NCBI GenBank assembly: GCA_036365515.1 | Contig: CM070877.1 | Span: forward strand, 11,910,601-11,974,600 | Source of the DNA: Torymus aiolomorphi | Lineage: Eukaryota > Arthropoda > Insecta > Hymenoptera > Torymidae | Length of the DNA stretch: 64,000 bases | Reading direction: 5' to 3' | Part shown: positions 23,520 to 35,160 of the stretch, piece by piece | Layout: each line of letters opens with the position of its first letter | Numbering within the stretch: the first letter of the stretch is position 1 | Notes under the pieces: model-generated | The model's database searches: none | The model's input: the letters and a program-made list of their open reading frames with translations, nothing else | What the model was told of the DNA's origin: nothing | Translations under genes and position numbers: made by a program

Positions 23520-24110
23520 TACACCACAACATTTGAATAACACCATAACCACGGCAATAAAAACCTTTCAACTCAACCTCACCGACATAAACCCCCAATA
23601 AAATCTCTTTAGCAGCCGACCCTCTCACCATCCATTCGAAAACCATAATTAAATTGCTCTTTATCCCCCATCCCCGATAAATATTAAACAATTCCCCCTA
23701 ATCCATCCTCCCCCTTATACTATCAATTATTTATAGGACGCTCGAAGAAGAAATTTGTTGCGTCTTTTACGAGGCCGGCCCCCCGGAATTTATTACGGAT
23801 TTGAAGTCCATAAACGTCCGCGCGAGAGGAAATCCCGCGCGCGCGCGATATGATGATGGACGAGCGGCAGTGGCGATTGACCGCTGCCCGAAAATATTCT
23901 TCTCCTCACCGGATAGGGGAAATTTTCTCTCCGGGGTCGTTGGTATTTTCGCTATATTCGCGCGCGATTTTTTATTCAAGGGAAGTGTGACGATTTTAAT
24001 CTCGCCGTGATTAAATGCGCAATGAGGGAGGGCGAGAGAGCATTTGTCTCGATTTCGACTTGATTTGGTTCTAGGTGATTGATTGCGAGAGCCTAATATT
24101 TATAGGTCTT
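23520..24110. promoter_or_regulatory. Mirror-skew CpG island
   Basis: A+C-rich shoulder 23520-23720, core 23730-24050, weak G-rich shoulder 24050-24110. Confidence 0.4.
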
Positions 24111-24319
24111 CCTCGAGGAGGTTATGAATATTTCAGTTTTTTAATTCTCCGATGAGCAGCCCGGTCGTTTCAATGCTCGGTTAATTATGTGAAAATAAAT
24201 CGGACGCGCGGATTGAAGAATGAGATTGTCAAATTAATTATTCCATCCTAGGAAGAAGAGTTATACCTTATATAAAAGTTTATAATATTTTCGTATCGCT
24301 TTTTCGATTAAATTCTCAA

Positions 24320-24740
24320 GATGTTTCCTGAACCTCAACACCTCATTCCATAAATTATGCCCTAATCAACACACCCGCGACCACACAGTACACAAAAGGC
24401 GTCGAGCCGTCATCGCCTCCGTCCTCTCTATTCCGCCGAATTCCGTAAAAATTCACCGCGAGATCGTGAATCAGCGGGGCGGCCCCGAAAAGTTGCAAAT
24501 CACTCTCGGCGCGCGTGAGAACGGTCAGCGCGCGCTAAGCGCTTTTCCTTTTACGCCCGGGTAAATAAAGTATCGCGTCGTTTGTGTACTGCCGCGAGGG
24601 TGGCGGCCGGCTGATGTATGGCCCGCGCGGCGCCGCGGGGGTGTATTGTGCCGCGAGAAATTTCGGTCGGTGATATACGAAGAGGATCAAAATTGTTTGA
24701 TTGGCTGGTCAAGTGGGAATAATTTGGAGTGTCGTTATTT
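24320..24740. promoter_or_regulatory. Mirror-skew CpG island
   Basis: A+C-rich shoulder 24320-24430, very CG-rich core 24400-24680, short G+T shoulder 24690-24740. Confidence 0.4.
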
Positions 24741-24979
24741 ATAATATGGTGAATAAAAATATTTGATTTTCATATTTTTTATTTGAATTTTGTTTCAACT
24801 TTATCTTACGGAACCTCGCTTATGATGTTTTTAAGAAGTAGGTTATTCAATCCTGTAAATTATCTCGGCGAGTCGAATTTTGACGATGTTAGAAAAAAAT
24901 ATTTACAAAAGTACAATACACACGATTTTTATAACGAAATAATAATAAAAACTGCCACAATATAAAAAAAAAAAAACAA

Positions 24980-25560
24980 CCCCGCGCACGTGTTTGCCCC
25001 AAAATTTATTATAAAACTACCCCCAAAACTCCCATCTCACCCAAGCCGCCACCCAGCCTCAAATATATATATTTATCCGCGCAATTCTACAAGCTCACTG
25101 ACCACATCCCCAGCCCCCGGCCGAACTTTCGCACGTTTCTCTCTCTCTCGCACGCGCGCGCCTCTGCGGAATCCTCGCCAAATCCTCCGGCGCGCGCCTC
25201 GTGATTTATGAAGTCGCTCTCTTCCGGCGCCTCTCTCGCTCCCCCGAATATATCGGCAAAAAATAAAGCGAGCGCGCTATCTGCTATCCGAGAGGCCTAT
25301 CGAGACACAGAGAGGAGAAAAAGAAAGAAAGAAAGGAAGAGAATGGAGGCGTCGATAATGCCGCGCGTCTTTAATGGGCGGGATTTGTTTATATTTATGG
25401 GCCGAAGTTGCTTGCTGCGCGTGCCAGGTGCGGGGGGTTAGGCGGAGCAGCAGAGTCGGAAGTCGAAGTTCCGGATAGCACGGGATGCATAGGGGATAAT
25501 TTGTTTTTCATAGAGAGAAATGTATGTGTTTTGTAAAAGTTTCGTTGATAAGTCGAGGCA
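24980..25560. promoter_or_regulatory. Mirror-skew CpG island
   Basis: A+C-rich shoulder 24980-25120 beginning at a poly-A run, core 25110-25440 with an AAGAAAG-type purine tract, G-rich shoulder 25430-25560. Confidence 0.45.
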
Positions 25561-25576
25561 CACGCGTGCGTTTGTA

Positions 25577-25652
25577 CACGGAGAGAAATTACCTAGTTAA
25601 AATTACTAGAGTCTATTGTAATCTTGTCACATATAGAGAATTTCTCTCCGTG
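25577..25652. mobile_element. 76-bp TA-flanked micro-MITE
   Basis: A perfect 16-base inverted repeat, CACGGAGAGAAATT at the left end and AATTTCTCTCCGTG at the right, with TA at 25575-25576 and 25653-25654. It is the shortest element here and has almost nothing between its ends. Confidence 0.75.
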
Positions 25653-25729
25653 TATATTAAATATTTATACGATCCATACACAACATTTAATGCGAATCTA
25701 CTTGTTTCCGAGATTGTATTCGCGCGTGT

Positions 25730-26430
25730 ACAACCCGACCCCGTCAATCCTTTATTAAGAAATTTAAAGTCCATCAACTCCCCCTTCCCGCGTTCTAAAA
25801 CCACTCGAACCACCTACACGACCCCCGGCGACCCATAAACTACGAATCGCCTCCTCACACAGCCGGCATCTCCCCGCGCGAGAAAAGAAAAACCTCTCGC
25901 ATCAATAATGCATGCGCGCGCACTACTCGAACGCGCTTCCTCATCTCTCTGCGTACCGCAAAAAGGGCTCGATTAGACTCTCCCGCAGAGAGAAAAAGAA
26001 AACGAGGTCTCGCTGCTTTTGAGCACGAGTGTCAATGAATAAAAATTTGCGGAGGCGGCGACGGCGTTTGATGCCGATTTTAAAGCGAGCGAGGGAGAGA
26101 GAGGCATTAACTCCGCCGTATAAACGCTCGCAGCAGCCCCGACTTTCGCTCTCTCTGACAATCAGCGGCGGCTCAGAGCGCGCGCACTTAGTTCCGCTCG
26201 ACTGCTTATAACCTCTGCGCGCCCCTCGCTCTCTCTCTCTCTACGCACCCCCTGCGCCGAATAGACTGCGTCGTGAAATATACGCAGCCGCGTATAAATG
26301 TATCGCGCGCGTGTGTGTGGGAATATGTAGACGTAAGCATATGTAGATGCGATGCATTTTCAAGAGAGTTCGAGAGTTCGGTCGGTTCTTAACTTTTGAA
26401 TTGCCGCGTGTGTCATTGTTTAGGGTGTAT
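25730..26430. promoter_or_regulatory. Mirror-skew CpG island
   Basis: A+C-rich shoulder 25730-25890, core 25860-26290 with CT/GA tracts, weaker G+T shoulder 26300-26430. Confidence 0.4.
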
Positions 26431-26689
26431 ATATACAAACCTCTAGATTCATTGTGATGTATGCGACAGAGATATAGGTACATTTTTACCAAATAAAAAC
26501 CATTATTTCTTGACAAGAATGCCGGCAGGTAAAGTAGATATCAGTTCTTGTAATAATGTTTAATGCATACACATGTGATATATCCGTACGCAACTTATTT
26601 TTCAATAGAGTTCGTTGCATCAAACTCAACAGAAATAGGTAGGATATATTTGTTTGCACATACATACATACCCCCAAACACGTAGCAGC

Positions 26690-27240
26690 GTCGTATATAA
26701 CTCGCACGCCTCCCCCCTCTTAAAGACTCTCGCGCGATTGCGCGGGGGGTGGAATCATTGCGTCGCCTCTCGCCTTAAGTCGAGCTAATACTTACGCCGC
26801 CGCCGCCTCTCCCATCATCTCTTCTTCTCCACGGCGGCGCAAAACTCGCGAAATTCATTCCCCCCGCGCGCGCCGCATATATACCCTCCGCGATTACTCG
26901 CGCTTTTATAGCCCGGCGAAAGGAGAAGCCGCTCCGAGTGAGTGAGTAAGATACCGCGCCGTGTACGTATATGCGCGCGTGGAATGAAATGTAAGATGAA
27001 TAATGTATCGGGCGAAGGGCTGTGCTTTTTGCAAGTGTCTGTGTCGCAGCGGCGTTCATTTGTTCCTGCGCTAATGCTCTTTTATAAATTATATATTATA
27101 GACCGATGGCGCGGTGGCGGTTGTGAAATATGAAGCATCCGAAGTGAGAGAGCAGAGGGTTAAGGGGAATTCCTTTAATTAACGGTGTGAGAATGAAATT
27201 CAACTGGAAAAGGTGATAAAGGAAAAAACGCCGAAAATTG
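26690..27240. promoter_or_regulatory. Mirror-skew CpG island
   Basis: C-rich side 26690-26870, core 26740-27120, G-rich shoulder 27120-27240. Confidence 0.4.
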
Positions 27241-27366
27241 CGAATTTTCAGCGCCCGTAAACGCGGCGACGAGAGTTCGTAAAAAAAAAGTGGAAGTTTA
27301 AGGGAAGGACGGGACGCGCTTTTTTATCGTGGAGCATCTGCGATGCTTTATCGTCCCCCTCTGCGA

Positions 27367-27386
27367 CAGAGAGAGAGAGAGAGAGA
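27367..27386 (+). repeat. (GA)n microsatellite, with (TA)n at 27484-27504
   Basis: Twenty bases of GA, and about 100 bases on, 21 bases of TA, both in a CG-rich patch at 27250-27540. Confidence 0.8.
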
Positions 27387-27609
27387 TATAAGGCTGATAC
27401 TTTGCAGAGGCGCATCGGCCCTATGAATAATGACTCGGTCGCAGTGCGCCGCGCGCGTAGTTTTATCCTTTCTGGTTCGTCGTTATATATATATATATAT
27501 ATATCGGGCCGGTGCATTGTGTAGTTTCTTATGCACGGTAAATGAGGTTATCTGTAGGTGGGAGGTTGATTTTTAGTATCTTCGTAGTAAACGATTCAAA
27601 ATTATTTAA

Positions 27610-28300
27610 ATTATCAAAATTGGACCCCAGCAAAGCTAATTACAGCTCGCAGAACCGCGCGAAGAAAAGAAGAGAAGCACAGCCGCGACGCTGAAGCACT
27701 CAGCTCGGGCTCAACGCTTCACTCGGTCCTTACTCGCGTATGAATAATGGCTCGCGCCCCGCTAAAACGCGTCCAATCATTCCCTTATTACGATATCGAT
27801 ACATTACTCGCGCACCCTCTTTATCTCCTTCGAAGCCTCCCCCCGGCCGTCTCAGAGCATCTCTCGACCTGTACAGGGGAGAGCTGCTGCGTACATATCG
27901 ATTTCGGGATTATGCGGCAATTTTTCAAGCCTATGCCGAATAATTACCGCGCGCGTCGCCCCCTTTTTTTCGAGAGAGGCGCGTAGTTAATGGTGTTTTA
28001 TGGGAATCTTAGTGTGTGTAGGCTCGGGGTAGGGCTTTCTTTGCGTTTTTAGTGCGGTGACTGATGCTGATGTATGGGTAAGTAGTGGTGGTTTGGTGTA
28101 TGATGGGGATGGTTAGTTTTAAAGGTGAGAAATTGGTAGGTGCCAGATGGATAGGAGATTTTAACTTCTAGAGAAGTGATGTAGAGTCGTTATGTGTGTT
28201 GGACTTGTGATGTAAAAAGTGTAGAAAATAGCAATTTTAAGGAGGTTTTTTTTTTTGTGGAGTCAGGTTTTAGAGGATTGTTTATTCATGTGTTATTGCC
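27610..28300. promoter_or_regulatory. Mirror-skew CpG island with very long G+T shoulder
   Basis: Short A+C-rich shoulder 27610-27720, core 27650-27985, right shoulder 27985-28290, about 300 bases and nearly C-free in parts. Confidence 0.48.
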
Positions 28301-28451
28301 CTGGTAGAAATTCTGTCTATTAAATGGTGAATATGATCGGAAAATCATTTCATCGATGGATAGAAATGACCAAGAAAAGTGTCTAGTTTTTAACGATTAT
28401 TGGCGAAACTAACTATTTATTAGGTAAATAATGGAATCTATTTTCACCAGG
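28299..28451. mobile_element. 153-bp CCCTGGTAGAAAT-family element
   Basis: The left end CCCTGGTAGAAATTC is inversely matched by the right end TATTTTCACCAGG. AT-rich, non-coding. No convincing target duplication. Confidence 0.62.
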
Positions 28452-28639
28452 ATAAGTATTTCGTTTTTGTCGATTTCGTTTTTCTTTCTGCCAAAACATA
28501 ACCTACAGTAAATAATATAGCAATAATATTAATAAATGAACGCGGTACGTTAAATCTTGAACAATTTCTTCATACTTTACGTCGCGCAAAAATGACATTC
28601 TTATTTTCGGAAAGAAGTATATCGATTAATTTCTACCCT

Positions 28640-29050
28640 CTAAACAAAGCTCGCACAAAATTATATATTTCCATATTCCTCCGAAAATACTCATACCGCA
28701 TGCAGAGCGATTTTAAGCGAGCGATAAATTCAAGATATTATTGAATTTGTCGCTCGCATATACATTATAACCATCGCAAAAGTATCCGCGCACACTCTCG
28801 GCGGCGCCCATAGCTCCGCGCATTAAATATACAATTTCCATATACATAATGCAATTGCGCCCAAAAGCCTCGGAAATTATATAATTAATTTAAAATGATT
28901 GAAAGCTCCATATTTTATTGGCTGCTCTCCGCTCTCGCGCACGAAATATATGGGAGCGAGAGCAGAGCGGCGCATCATCAAACCACATTACATATATTGA
29001 ACCGAACGCGGACGGTTGTGAAAGACAAAGGCGGGGGGGGGGGGGGGTCA
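28640..29050. promoter_or_regulatory. CpG-rich patch with small hairpin, right shoulder missing
   Basis: A+C-rich 28640-28800, CG-rich 28780-29030. A 14-18-base imperfect inverted repeat (CTCTCCGCTCTCGC at about 28925 and GCGAGAGCAGAGCG at about 28957) sits in the core. A run of 15 G ends it (29033-29047). Confidence 0.33.
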
Positions 29051-29279
29051 TGAATAAATCAGGTATCGATCACCGCCTTACTATATAATAATGAATACTG
29101 CACGTCGAAGGTGCGCGCAAATGTCCATGCACGGTCGCGTGCTGTGCGCGAAAAACTATTTCTGTCGTGTACGTACCGTGTTTTACATCGGGACGAGACA
29201 GCGAGTTACGTATACGCGTTTCATTGAAACGCCGACGTTGACTCGCTGTCTTGTCGATATCACATTTCGTGTTTAAATT

Positions 29280-29520
29280 ATGAAATCCAAGTTTATATAT
29301 AAAGTTTTTTTACCACAAGTATCAGTAGATGGCGTATATGATATGAAATTAAATAATGGTAGAGTAAAATTGTCAGCACTGGGTTTACTAATCTTATTTA
29401 TAAATTATTTTAATAAATCAAAGTTATGATATATCTATTTTGTAAAATATGAAGCTCGTAAAAATAAGTTTCGGCAAAATTACAATTTAATCACTCCAAT
29501 TAGTATGTTTTTATCGACGC
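29280..29520. other. AT-rich spacer
   Basis: No gene. A TAGATGGCG word at about 29326, distantly CTCF-like, is the only motif noted. Confidence 0.3.
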
Positions 29521-30060
29521 AATCGGTACACTCAAACCCCCCAAATCGCCAAAATAGCGAATAAAGACGAGAATCACGATAGAGCGTGGAGCCTAAGACT
29601 CGCAAGGCTTAAAATAAGAAACGCAGAGGATCGTGAAAAAAAGATACACCGTAGGCTCTCTCTCTCTCTCTCACCCAAAGCCCGTAGCAGCAGCCGTGCG
29701 TCTGGGGAAAAATTGCGTCAATTACCCGCTGATTTCGGCCGGTTGGATTACGCGCGCGCGCGCACCTCACCGCGAACGCTGATCCCTTTCGCTCGTTTCG
29801 CGGCCCCCTGGACCCCTAATTCCCCCGGAATAAGGGATATACAGCCGAGAGGTTCAATGAATTTCTGATTCTCGACCTAAATCTGCACGGTGGTAGGTAG
29901 TCTTCGTCGTAAGCCCTAATGGCTGCTGTATATTTGAATAGGGCGGGAATTCGCCGGCGTTTTGACGACTAGACGGGAATTAGGGGGGCTTTTTTTAAGT
30001 TCCCTTTTTGAGGGGAGATTGAGTGGTCAGTAAACTGAAGTTAGTGATTCTTTCAGTGGA
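29520..30060. promoter_or_regulatory. Mirror-skew CpG island
   Basis: A+C-rich shoulder 29520-29640, core 29640-29960 with a short (TC)n at about 29656-29671, G-rich shoulder 29960-30060. Confidence 0.42.
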
Positions 30061-30239
30061 TTCTCGCGTTTTCTCGAATCTACAAGATTAATATGCGAAG
30101 ATGATAATTTCTTCTGTGGATTTAACGAACCCAACCTAACCTACAAAATTGATCGATTAAAACATATTATTCTATTATTATAATAAACTTATTTGTATCT
30201 TGATAAAGAAAACACCTGTAATTCTTTAACATTTAAGCC

Positions 30240-31180
30240 ATCAATGTAAAGCATCCATCAAGCAGCAACCATATACCGAAATCCCTTAATTCTCCATCCC
30301 GACGAGACGGGGGAGAAAAAAAACCTCGCTCACCTAATCAGCATCGTCGTTATTCATACCCGATAAAGCTACATAAATCCGCGCGATCGACGCTTCGCCG
30401 ACGCAAACTAAATATTTAATTATTAAAAAGAAGTCGTCGTCGTCTCCTCCCCTCCACCCCCCGTACCATAAGACATTCCTTAACGAAGAGACGGGCTCGG
30501 CCACCCCCGCGTGCTTCATTATTCAAGGCGCAGCCGTCGATGGCTTATCTCTCGCGCGCCGACGCTAACTTCTCTCCCTGTCCCTCTCTCTCTCTCTCTC
30601 TCTACAAATAATTCCGCGAGTTATATTCCCCGGCATATTTTCGATTATCGGCCAGCGAAGTGTAATCTCGGGGGGTGGGGAGAGAGAGAAAGTCTCTGCG
30701 GAGGTGCCGCTGCGGGCTCGAGGAAATAAAGTACCGAGGGGCTGGGGGTGGTGGCGGATGATTTTTCCCTCTTCCTTTTTCTCCTCGCGGCCTCTTTAAA
30801 AGAAAGCGGGATAAACAGACAGTTTCGCAAGGAGGAGGAGGCGGGAGGGGGGTGGAGGAGAGGAAATGTAAATTTCCAGCGAGCTGGAAGGAAGAGAAAA
30901 GAATAAGGGCGCACGCTTGCGTCGTTATATAGATTCAGGAGGCGGCGGTGATGGTGGCGGCTGTGGGGGGGAGGAGGGACTCGAACCCGCGACTTCTTTA
31001 AATTTCATGTGCCAATTGTAAACGCCCGCCTGCACTTTCTCCGAAGGAGAGGGAGAGAGAAACAAAGGAGAAAAATGTTTGAGACGGTTATACATGGGGA
31101 AAAATTGCGCGAGTGTGTATGTATATATATATATGTCTAAGTCGATGAGGATAGGGGAATGAGCGAAGGAGGTAGGCGAG
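30240..31180. promoter_or_regulatory. Mirror-skew CpG island, broad
   Basis: A+C-rich shoulder 30240-30500, core 30490-30700 with a (TC)n at 30582-30602, then a long purine- and G-rich right part to 31180 that includes the tRNA-like word at 30976-30988. Confidence 0.45.
30976..30988 (-). other. tRNA B-box-like word
   Basis: On the minus strand GGGTTCGAGTCCC matches the T-loop/B-box of tRNA genes. I could not build a complete cloverleaf: no good A box, and the acceptor halves do not pair. It may be a tRNA pseudogene, a tRNA-derived SINE remnant or chance. Confidence 0.3.
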
Positions 31181-31189
31181 GGTAAATTA

Positions 31190-31810
31190 AGAGGAGAACG
31201 CAATATAAAAGTTCGAGGGGCGCGAGGAAAATTTTTATGCATGCTTTGAGTTTTCATGGAGGAGAAAGAGAGAGAGAGAAAGAGTCTGCGCTAGCGTGAT
31301 GAGACGACTTTGGGATTATCTACGGAATTTCTAAGGCCGCGACTAGAAAAGAGTGAAAATACTGCGGCAAGTTGAAGGCTGAAAGTAGTTCAAGAGATGT
31401 ATGGAGTACCAAAGGAAGTAATAAGTTGACAGCGCTAAGAATCAGGTTAAACCGAAAATAAATTATAACGAAATTCATTATGTATTCGCGTGTATTCATA
31501 TACGAAACTTAAGCCAAAGAAAACATTTATACACCAGGCAGGAAAGAAAAAAAAGTTGGCATGAAAAATCCGGGCAACGCGCGGGCCCTTGAAATTCAAT
31601 AAAAGCGAAACTCTTCCACTTAGTAAACTTGTGTGTTCAAAAATTCACCCTCTTCCCTTGGCATCCACATATACTGAACGTTTTACGATAACCGTACCCG
31701 TGGGATCCTGTCCACTTAATTTAATACATCTGATGCATTAGGCAAGATTTGAATCTATTGCAAAGATCAACATTGACTATCCATCGCTTATTATAAAAAA
31801 AAAAATTAAC
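31190..31810. other. Spacer, mixed composition
   Basis: A short purine-rich tract (31257-31285) and AT-rich DNA. No gene, inverted repeat or island recognised. Confidence 0.35.
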
Positions 31811-32380
31811 GCAACCACCTTGTTTCCTCTCAAAAATACTTGTAAAATATTTATCCCCATACAAAAAACACAAAAGTGATCATTATTCCGCCCACAATGC
31901 AGATACGACGCCCTCATCGCCGCGAAAAAGTGGCACACGACACCCTCTCTCTGCCTCGAGTATGCCGGGCACGTAACGAGGCGCGCCGGCGCGCGTCAAC
32001 CCGCCCGTGGAATCTTTCACTTTATACATCCGAGGAGCCGACACCGATCTCTCTCGCCTTGTGAATATCCCCAACGACGCCTGCTTTTGAATTTTTCAAT
32101 GCGTGTGTGGACGAGAAAGTGGCGAGCGCGTTTTACTGATTTTTCTGTGTGGTATGCGTCGTCTTTTTTTTTGCTGGGTTCCTTACGTGAGAGATGCGAA
32201 AAAGGGTCAGAGGGTGGACAGCGAAGTGTACGAGGTATTTGTTAAGAATTTAAGGTGTTTGAGAGAAGATGAAGAATGCAGGTGCGGTTTGGAATTTCTT
32301 GGGAGACTTGGTATCGATAAAATGTTTGTGATTCCGATGGCTGCGGTAAACGATGGAAATGTTTTTTGTTAGGGTAAAAA
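31810..32380. promoter_or_regulatory. Mirror-skew CpG island
   Basis: A+C-rich shoulder 31810-31920, core 31900-32140, strong G+T-rich shoulder 32100-32370. The plus-strand frame through the right shoulder (32103-32372) reads Gly/Val/Phe/Cys-rich protein as any G+T-rich DNA would. Confidence 0.46.
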
Positions 32381-32401
32381 GAATAGAATTATATTTCTTA
32401 A

Positions 32402-32930
32402 GGGAGTTCTCTCGATACCCAACTAGTCAAAATGAGGGCTGTTTATCTATTTGTTAATTTACAAAGTAAATGTTGTTGAAGAAAGCCTTACAAATCGGTA
32501 AACTAAATAATAATTATACATTCAAACAAAACAATTCTATTCGTCTGAATTATCAATAACAAGTTTCGTAAGGAAGCTGATTTGACTCATTTTTTGAGGT
32601 TAAATGTATAGTTTTTGACTTCACTAATTTTTTTTTATACACAAAGGTACCCAATGATACTTTTTGAGAGTAATAGTCGTTCGTTATATGCTTATCTTTA
32701 GCTGAAAATTTTGTCATCACAAACTACTCTTTCTGTGAAACAAAATACGTAAATTTGTGCGAATCCCCATAAGACTCCATGTCAAATTACTTAAACGAAA
32801 ACATTCATATCTTGCTTCCTAGGTACCTTTTGGTTCCAAGAATTTAACTGAGTGATTTTAAGACTTATATGAACCAGTCCTCTAAATTTTATTAAAATCT
32901 GTTTTCTAATTCAAAATCGAGAGAACTTCT
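32402..32930. mobile_element. 529-bp TTAA-flanked non-autonomous element
   Basis: TTAA at 32398-32401 and 32931-32934 flanks inverted ends GGGAGTTCTCTCGAT and ATCGAGAGAACTTCT. TTAA duplications are made by piggyBac and Kolobok transposases; which one is unclear. The interior is AT-rich and non-coding. Confidence 0.72.
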
Positions 32931-33071
32931 TTAAAGTTATGGATATTATGCAGAATTTTGATGACATTATGATGTTACAATATCGTTAGCGAAATTCTAT
33001 CAGTGAAATAGAATATTTACATGAATCTTCAGAAGTTCAATTTTACTCTAACGTTACGAAATTTGGCAATA

Positions 33072-33084
33072 CGCCACCTAGCGG
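33072..33084 (-). promoter_or_regulatory. CTCF-like core
   Basis: CGCCACCTAGCGG on the plus strand is, read on the minus strand, CCGCTAGGTGGCG, a good fit to the insect CTCF core (AGGTGGCG). It lies in otherwise AT-rich DNA just right of the TTAA element, so it is not explained by local GC content. Confidence 0.38.
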
Positions 33085-33229
33085 TGGGCATTCGAAATTC
33101 TTCTATTCAATTTTTTTCCGTTTATTACGCATGCTTTTTCTCACTACAAATGATTTATTTACGTGTTGTTATAAACATTCAGTGACAGATAATTGTATGG
33201 CACTTTATTTTTACCTCACACTTCCGAAG

Positions 33230-33820
33230 AGAGAAAAAAAAATCACAACCTCACAAACGCATATCGACCATATCATACACATACTCACCCGCTGCTAAAC
33301 CGTCGTCACCACTTCGATACTTAATATGCGCAGTCGGTCTTACCGCCAGGCTCTCCGTGCGTCAAGCCGAACCTTTTGGCCCTCTTCTCGCGCGCACAGT
33401 CGCGCTGAATAAACAAGAAAGTCCGAGGAGAGTCGTAATAAACGTCGCGCCGCTTCCGATCTGCCGCCTCCGTCTTTTTTTTCGCCTCGGTTGAGGCCTG
33501 TACACAGGCCGACATTCAAAGCCACCCACCCCCCGTCAAAGTTTCACCCTTCTTTTTCTCTCTTGCGCGCGCGACACGACCCCTTTGTTCGAAGTTTTTT
33601 CATTGGCTCGCCTTCGCGCTCCGAGACGCGTGAGTGAGTGTCTTCGATGAAAGAGAGGGAGAGGAAGGGAGAGAAGAAAAAGGATGCGTATGCCCTGTTG
33701 AGTTTTGCCGAGAGAGAGCTCGGGACGGTGAAATTTGTCGGGGCGAACGGGGTTTGACTTTGAAGGGTTGAAATTAATAGCTCGTTAATTTTGGACGAGT
33801 GCATTTTTTTATAGGTGGAA
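33230..33820. promoter_or_regulatory. Mirror-skew CpG island
   Basis: A+C-rich shoulder 33230-33330, core 33330-33640, G-rich shoulder 33640-33820 starting with a GA-rich tract. Confidence 0.44.
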
Positions 33821-34089
33821 TTCACGCGTTCCTTAAACGACTTTGTTGATTGAAAATAATCGTTTTCAGCGATCATTTCAATATTTATATTTACAATTAT
33901 AGGGTTAAATAAAGGACTAACAATATTTTATTTCTGTTTGGACGGGAAATATCATTCCTTGAAGTTAATGCAGTTTAAAACTTTTCATTATGGATTGAAG
34001 ATGAAGTTTTCATGTAACTACACTATGAAAGTATGTATTTTATGCAACTGACTGTCAACATGTAATCTTATAAAAAACTTTTTTTCAAA

Positions 34090-34870
34090 AATATTCCATT
34101 CTTCCATTTCTTCGCAAACTTAAAAAAAAAATCACGTCTGCACTTAATGCTCTCATGAAAATTCCAGCATTCCTAATTGACGAGGTCAAATCAAGCAATT
34201 GCCCGCCCATATATATCCCTCCACAAAAGCCCGGCCAAACAATGACGACACAAACGATTCGCTCGGGCCGCATCTCTGCTACCCAAAACCTACCGGAATT
34301 CAATCGAACGTCGGCTCGCGTATACACACGGAAAAACTTCCGGTGCCATCATAATACATCCAAATAAAACGCATATCGCTGTCCTGCCTGCCGCTGCAGC
34401 GCGCTCGCAAATATTTGCCATCCACGCCGGCGCGCGATGCGAGAGCGACATTTATACACCCAGTGTTGTACACGCGAACGCCGCGCGGCTGCGTTATATT
34501 TGTGCTTATTATACTTGCTCGGTCGGTTTAGCGGGGATATATACACTGGCCGCGGGCCAATTAAAATCACGCGGGAAAATCCACGCGCGCGAGAGAGCGA
34601 GAAGGATATTGCATATTGAATTCGATGACAGGGCGCGAGCGCGCGGATGGGAGGGATAATATGGCACGATGATTGTTGTACGTGGACGCGCGGCGATTTT
34701 CGGATGCGCGGAGTGTTTGATTTACGGCTTTGTTTTCGGAGTTTTGTATAGTTTATATCGACGCAGTTTGTTTGACCGGCTGTTTTCGTAAATGCGGGGC
34801 GTTTGGTTTGGATGTTGTCAGTTAAAAGAGGGCGACTATTATACGATGGCTGCATGGTCTTTAGTGACAT
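34090..34870. promoter_or_regulatory. Mirror-skew CpG island
   Basis: A+C-rich shoulder 34090-34290, core 34310-34640, G+T-rich shoulder 34640-34870. The 173-codon minus-strand frame over it has no recognisable domain and follows the skew. Confidence 0.47.
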
Positions 34871-35160
34871 TTCTTTTGGTATATGAAAGTTTATGTTTTT
34901 ATAGGTAAAAAACTAATTTTCGTTTAGTAAACTGAGTAATGTATGCGAGAATCATGGAAGGTGATATCAATAGACAAAAAGTAAAATTACCAAGAATATG
35001 AATGATCATTAATTTAATTATACATTGTACAATGATCTAAGTACTAATTCAAAATTTTTATTTTGAAAAACACGTATCATAAAATCGTCATTCCCTGGAC
35101 TAACTGTAATGAATCCTTATAAATAAATTAAAAAAAATAAATAAAACAGTGTATAAATTT
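34870..35160. other. AT-rich spacer
   Basis: AT-rich, nothing recognised. Confidence 0.35.

Noticed and set aside
30960..31045. Complete tRNA gene on minus strand
   Set aside because: Only the B-box fits; the T stem has a mismatch, the acceptor halves do not pair and no A box is found.
34349..34870. 173-codon minus-strand open frame
   Set aside because: It follows the A+C to G+T skew of an island, has low-complexity composition, no domain and no splice support.
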